From Priapulus caudatus (Eukaryota; Priapulida; Priapulimorpha; Priapulimorphida; Priapulidae), in assembly GCF_000485595.1 (NCBI RefSeq), contig NW_014577649.1, positions 171,123 to 191,977 of the forward strand: a DNA stretch of 20,855 nucleotides. Direction: 5' to 3'. The position numbers and the translations under genes are program-made. Under the pieces are notes generated by a model. The model worked only from the letters and a program-made list of their open reading frames with translations. It searched no databases and was not told where the DNA came from. Shown piece after piece: positions 16,918 through 20,855 of the stretch; position 1 is the first letter of the stretch; the number at the start of each line of letters is the position of its first letter.

Positions 16918-17281
16918 GGGGGCCATACATTAAAAGAATTCTTTTTAAATTACCAGTAACCCATCCACCCATCTCAAGTGCCATGTCCCATTGACACACA
17001 TGATAACGCCAGCCTAAATAATGCCAGGGCACAAAAACGTCGCGTCAGCATTAGTGCACGGAGCTTGGCGGGCACTCCGGATCCTGCGTCGCGCCGATGA
17101 CCGCGTTCACAGTCCTCTAACGCTAACCGGTGTAATGAAACCGGTAGTGGTGATTTAATAGTGGTCACGGTGTCTTTGCCCCTCTTTTAAAATCCCCCCC
17201 GTGTTGGCAATGACATACACATTGAGATGGGTGGATGGTTATAGGTAATTTAAAACGAAATTCTTTCAATGTATGGCCCCC
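16918..17281. mobile_element. Long-arm inverted-repeat element
   Basis: The left arm begins GGGGGCCATACATT (16918) and runs about 80 bp to about 17000. The right arm (about 17201-17281) is its reverse complement at roughly 80% identity by eye, sharing AAATTACC and CCATCCACCCATCTCAA. The spacer of about 200 bp is GC-richer and non-coding. It is probably a MITE or foldback. No target duplication is visible. Confidence 0.65.
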
Positions 17282-17519
17282 GCCATTGGAGCTGTGCGAC
17301 TGTTTTTTCAGGCAGCACATGTGGGTGTCGTTAGATAAATTCGCGATATTTTTCAAACGCCGGAACAACATATGTCATAAGCTGCTAATGGTGGCACAGG
17401 CGCTGGGAGTGTAACAGCGTGGCTACCTTAGCTTTAATATTGCCCCATTGGCCGAAAACGGTCGAGAATACTATTTTTCCAGCTCCCTGAAATTCACAAT
17501 TCTTAAAGTATAGGATCCT

Positions 17520-18134
17520 ATGGACGGATTTAATAGTGGTATGTTCTCATATCATAAAACCCCACTGCAGTGCCAGGCGCCCCCTTCCCCTCACCATAGC
17601 TGCGAGGGAAGTGCGGAATCCACGGAGCGTACGCAGTTGAGGGGGGCGCACGGAGGCGCCACGAGCGACCGGGCCCATGCCGGGTCGTCCGTGCCGGCCG
17701 AGTTGGCTGAGTGCATTGACATGGTGGCGAATGTGTCCTGTCGTTTTAAAGAGGGGGGCCTCCACTGGCCACCTTACTCCTGCAGCTGGCGCGTAGAACA
17801 GCGCAGGCGCCGCAGTGTGGATATCAGAATGTCTCTGGGTAAGTGTTTGTTTCTTTATCAGAGCGATCTCGCACATAACAGCTGTGAGCTGAAAATGCAG
17901 AAGAGTACTAGTGACTGTCCAGGCGGATGTATGTACACGGATTCTGTGAGGATCTCGTATTATCTAAGCGACAGTCGTGAGGGAAATTTTAACCATATGC
18001 GCGAAGGCGGGGTGCACCAATGTTGGCCCTTGACGGGTGATTCGAATAACGAGATATCGATGGCGCCCCAATTGGGTATGTCCACCACAGGCGGAACAAA
18101 GTGTGTGACCCCGGACCCCAACTTGCACCCTTAA
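17520..18134 (+). CDS. Open frame of 204 codons, unknown
   Basis: The longest open frame in the window outside the paraoxonase exons, beginning ATGGACGGATTTAATAG. The translation shows no motif, signal peptide or membrane segment that I know. It is Cys-, Ser- and His-rich in patches, with an RRRR run near residue 98. A strong donor, GGGTAAGTG, sits inside it at 17838-17846, so the region could instead be an exon ending there plus intron. Chance cannot be excluded in DNA of this GC content. Confidence 0.2.
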   Translation: MDGFNSGMFSYHKTPLQCQAPPSPHHSCEGSAESTERTQLRGAHGGATSDRAHAGSSVPAELAECIDMVANVSCRFKEGGLHWPPYSCSWRVEQRRRRSVDIRMSLGKCLFLYQSDLAHNSCELKMQKSTSDCPGGCMYTDSVRISYYLSDSREGNFNHMREGGVHQCWPLTGDSNNEISMAPQLGMSTTGGTKCVTPDPNLHP

Positions 18135-18600
18135 CCTATCACATCCAACTCTACCAGCGCGCCGACTCATCACTAACGACGTCCGCAGAGCCCACATAGA
18201 ACACTGTGAGGGAAGGTCAGACCGAGGCTAATGGTAAACTCTACAGGAAAGGAAGCCCCCCAAGTAAGCGTGGAGCTCGAAGGCTAAATATACGAGCTGT
18301 GAAGGTGTAGATACCTGAGTAATCTCAGAGAGTAGAGTTCATAATCACTAAGTCAATGAAGTAAGGTCAATGGGCCTCCGGACTTCTTTACCGGTCTGTA
18401 CAAGATTGGAGATGAGGACGCCGAGGTATTGAAATCCATTTCTGTTTCGTTGATTGCCTGAAATCCATAATTGACTTAATTCAATGCAGACGTAGTTGAC
18501 ACACAATTTGGCATTGATTAAGTGCGTCAGATGGGGATGTTGCGGATCTCGAGATTAGCAAACAGGTCCCAACGATATCCCGTGCTTGTACGTTGACACT
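18135..18600. other. Gene-free stretch
   Basis: No gene, RNA or repeat that I can support before the minisatellite. Confidence 0.4.
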
Positions 18601-18639
18601 CCACGGGCACCCAGCGATTCGGTTGGAGCCGCCGCTGGC

Positions 18640-20100
18640 GGGCGGCGGTGAGACTCCTGATTGTCGGCCAGCGTGCTACCAGCGGCCGGCAGCGAGTCCG
18701 CTGGCGTCGATTGTCGGGCGCGGCCGCCGGCGCCCACGGGGATGCCTAGACCCTGATTGGTCGCTCGGGAAGAGAGGAGGCCTGATTGGTGCGGCCCCGG
18801 CTCTATCGCCCAGGGCCTCCTGATAGGTCCGAATCGTGCTACACAGGCCCTGATTGGCTGGATGACTAGGAGGCTTCCTAATCTGTTATGGATACTAAGG
18901 AGGTTCCTGATGCTACGAGGCTCCTGATTGGCTGGCTTCTACGAGGCTCGGCTGATTGGTCAGCTGCTAGGAGGCTCCTGATTTGTTCGGTTGCTATGAG
19001 TGCCCCTGATGTCAGCTGCATACGAGGCTCCTGATTGGTCGATCTACGAGGCTCTTGATTGGTTTTCAGATGCTACAGAGCTTGCCTGAGTGTGGCTAGG
19101 TTGCTACGCGCAGCGGCCCGATGCATTGCGGTTGGATCTAGCGAGCTCGTGAGTTGGTGTGGCAGGTGCTGACAAGCTTCCTAATGGTCGCGACGTACTA
19201 GGGCAACGGCTCCTGCATGCTACGCAGGTCTGGATTTGGTGTGGCGTCCTATGAGGGCTCCTGAGCATCAGGTCTGCCAAGCTACACACGCCGCCTGTTG
19301 CCGGTCGGGAATGCTGAGGGGAAAGCTCGCCTGCATTGGTCGGGCGCCGTTGGACTTGCTACCGAGGCCCCCCACGTATGTGGTCGGCGCGGCCGACCCT
19401 GCCCTGATGGCAGCGCTTCCCTGATTGTCCGGGCAGTGCTATGGGGGCCGAGCGGAGGGCGAGGTCCTGATGGATCGGTATGCTTAGGAGGTTCCTGATT
19501 GGCTGGCTGCTACCGGCGGCCCATGATTGTCAGCTGGCTAAGAGACCCACGATTGGTCGGTTTGCTACGAAGTCCCACGATTGTCTGTTTTGCTATGAGC
19601 CGGCGCCGCGCACCCGGATTGCGGTCGATCCTTGCTGTGCAGAGAGGGCCGCACAATTGGGTCGGGGCTTTCGGTTGGAACGAGTCCGGAGCCAATTGGT
19701 CAGTTTGCTAAGGCCGCAGGCCCGACAACCCCTGCTGGTGCAACGAAGTTAGAAAGATTCCTCGGCGATTGGTCCAACTGGTCATAGAAACAGGTTCACG
19801 CCCCCCGCGCACTGCCTGGTTCTAACCGTGGTTAAAACACGTACGACCGATTGGGCCCCGACTGGTTAAAACATTATCCGGCATTCGGTCGAGGTGTTAA
19901 GATAATACCAGGCCGGCGGGCGCGCGGCGCGCCCGCCGCCGGCGCCGGCCTGACGGCCCCGCGCCCGCGCCGGCGCCCCGCCGGCTCGACCCCCCGGCCG
20001 AGTTGGCTAGACGGTGGTTAAGAAGCGATAGACCGATTGGTCGATGGTTAAAAGATTACCGATTGGTCATTGCTTAAAAGATTCAGATTGTTTCGATGGT
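18640..20100. repeat. Decayed ATTGG minisatellite
   Basis: About 1.4 kb of degenerate units near the consensus CTGATTGGTCGGTTGCTAC followed by GAGGCTC. By eye there are 16 exact ATTGG cores between 18756 and 20070, with several ATTGT or ATTTG variants, all in one orientation. The linker changes along the array, from GCTACGAGGCTCCTGATTGG on the left to GGTTAAAAGATTACCGATTG on the right. ATTGG is the complement of the CCAAT box bound by NF-Y, so an array of binding sites is conceivable. The open frames over it (18555-19752) are chance. Confidence 0.75.
19911..20002. repeat. Extreme GC block with hairpin
   Basis: About 90 bp nearly free of A and T, containing GGCGGGCGCGCGGCGCGCCC, which with the adjoining GCC folds on itself. 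It interrupts the ATTGG minisatellite. It could be an insertion or an expanded GC repeat, and assembly error is a possibility. Confidence 0.55.
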
Positions 20101-20506
20101 TAAAAGAACAATGATGGGCAAAAAATAACAAAGAATTAATTATGCATTGATCATCATCGATTGATCCTCCAGTAGCTGCCGCCTAGCTCTGGTGATGTGT
20201 AACTGATGATGGCTGTGCCAACTCTTTGGATCAAATGCATGACAATGTCACTCCTTAGGGCCAATTGACAGATGTGGAGTGCATGGCATAGGCAGCAATG
20301 CAATATCAAAATATTGATGGATTAAATACGAATGAATAAAATCCATAAAAACCTGGCTTTCTCCTTTTTATTAAATATTTATATTAATTCCCACATATAT
20401 AGTTCTTAAGTTTTAATTAAGTTTTCTCTAACGATCGTTGTCAATAGAAAATTTCATAATTATAAAGTTCTAGCTCCACTCATATGTCAGAGGCAACCAC
20501 CAATTG
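20101..20506. other. AT-rich DNA with a possible poly(A) signal
   Basis: No gene. On the minus strand an AATAAA near 20377-20382 lies about 125 bases after the stop of the open frame at 20507-20812 and could serve it. Confidence 0.3.
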
Positions 20507-20812
20507 TTAACAAATTTGAGTCCAGCAGTATAGGAGACCATTCAACATGACTCCAAGCACAAGCGTGGCCGCCACTAAAGACACTATGGCAGTTAAGACT
20601 GGTACCCCGCCCCCGGGCGTCCCGTACCACCGACCGCTCCCGGACCCAGTCTGTACCTCATAAGACTTTCCCCGATACACACTAGCATCAGCCCATAAGA
20701 CCTTAGTGCGGGCCGGTGACCGTCGACATGAAAAGTTATGCGCGGCATCGTGCCCGTCCAAGCCTAGCATAGTTGGGCCGTAGTAGGGTTTCCAAATGAA
20801 AAAGTAACCCAA
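20507..20812 (-). CDS. Open frame with C-terminal membrane segment; possible last exon
   Basis: Bounded upstream by an in-frame TGA and without an ATG near its start, so it can be coding only as an exon with an internal acceptor (for example after ATGCTAG near 20766). The translated end has a Gly/Ser-rich linker (TGSGSGRWYGTPGGG) and then a strong hydrophobic segment at about residues 70-95, followed by YCWTQIC and stop. That plan suits the stalk, membrane span and tiny tail of a type I membrane protein. I do not recognise the family. Confidence 0.25.
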   Translation of the reverse strand: MGYFFIWKPYYGPTMLGLDGHDAAHNFSCRRSPARTKVLWADASVYRGKSYEVQTGSGSGRWYGTPGGGVPVLTAIVSLVAATLVLGVMLNGLLYCWTQIC

Positions 20813-20855
20813 TCAACCCGGCGTGACATGAACCTTTAGTCGAAAGATGGAAAGA

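Noticed and set aside
17152-17539. 13-bp direct repeat GATTTAATAGTGG at 17152 and 17527
   Set aside because: A repeat of this length is expected a few times by chance in a window this size.
18555-19752. Open frames of 60-90 codons over the ATTGG array
   Set aside because: GC-rich repeats lack stop codons. The frames do not stay in phase with the repeat units and match nothing known.

Overview
The window is metazoan nuclear DNA. It has a single well-supported protein gene, split by eight GT-AG introns and surrounded by short non-autonomous DNA transposons (MITEs), microsatellites and degenerate minisatellites. There are no bacterial features such as operons or ribosome binding sites. The gene encodes a full-length paraoxonase-family protein. 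Its nine-coding-exon layout and the heavy MITE load suggest an invertebrate animal, possibly marine, but I cannot name a lineage from sequence alone.

Layout. Positions 1-5260 are intergenic. They hold two perfect or near-perfect 22-bp-arm hairpins (977-1022 and 2835-2878), an inverted-repeat element (1417-1858), a PIF/Harbinger-like MITE with internal tandem repeats (1991-2509), a GATA microsatellite (3278-3452) and a G/C-rich hAT-like MITE (4220-4685). Positions 5440-12822 (minus strand) hold the paraoxonase gene: 1077 coding bases, 358 residues, all exon phases consistent. Its introns carry at least five more elements. Three of these lie within 25-43 bp of a splice site. A second copy of the G/C-rich hAT-like MITE lies in intron 2, in inverted orientation to the first. 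Positions 12823-13765 are AT-rich upstream sequence. Positions 13765-17281 are GC-richer and hold a TA microsatellite, a short duplicated block, a C-rich tract, a foldback (14823-14989) and a 364-bp long-arm inverted-repeat element (16918-17281). Positions 17520-18134 hold an open frame of unknown status. Positions 18640-20100 are a decayed minisatellite whose units repeat ATTGG (inverted CCAAT box) in one orientation, broken by a very GC-rich block. The right edge (20507-20812, minus) holds an open frame with a C-terminal membrane segment that may be the last exon of another gene.

Function. The paraoxonase is a calcium-dependent six-bladed beta-propeller lactonase/arylesterase of the secretory pathway. 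It keeps the catalytic histidines and the catalytic-calcium ligands I can align, but carries Gly where vertebrate PON1 has the structural-calcium ligand Asp169. The most testable novelties are that substitution, a duplicated splice donor after exon 7 that would add five residues in frame, and MITE ends in the branch-point zone or next to donors. Others are the nested MITE pair and the hairpin family with conserved outer arms and covarying inner arms. I found no clear sign of a wholly new multi-gene system.
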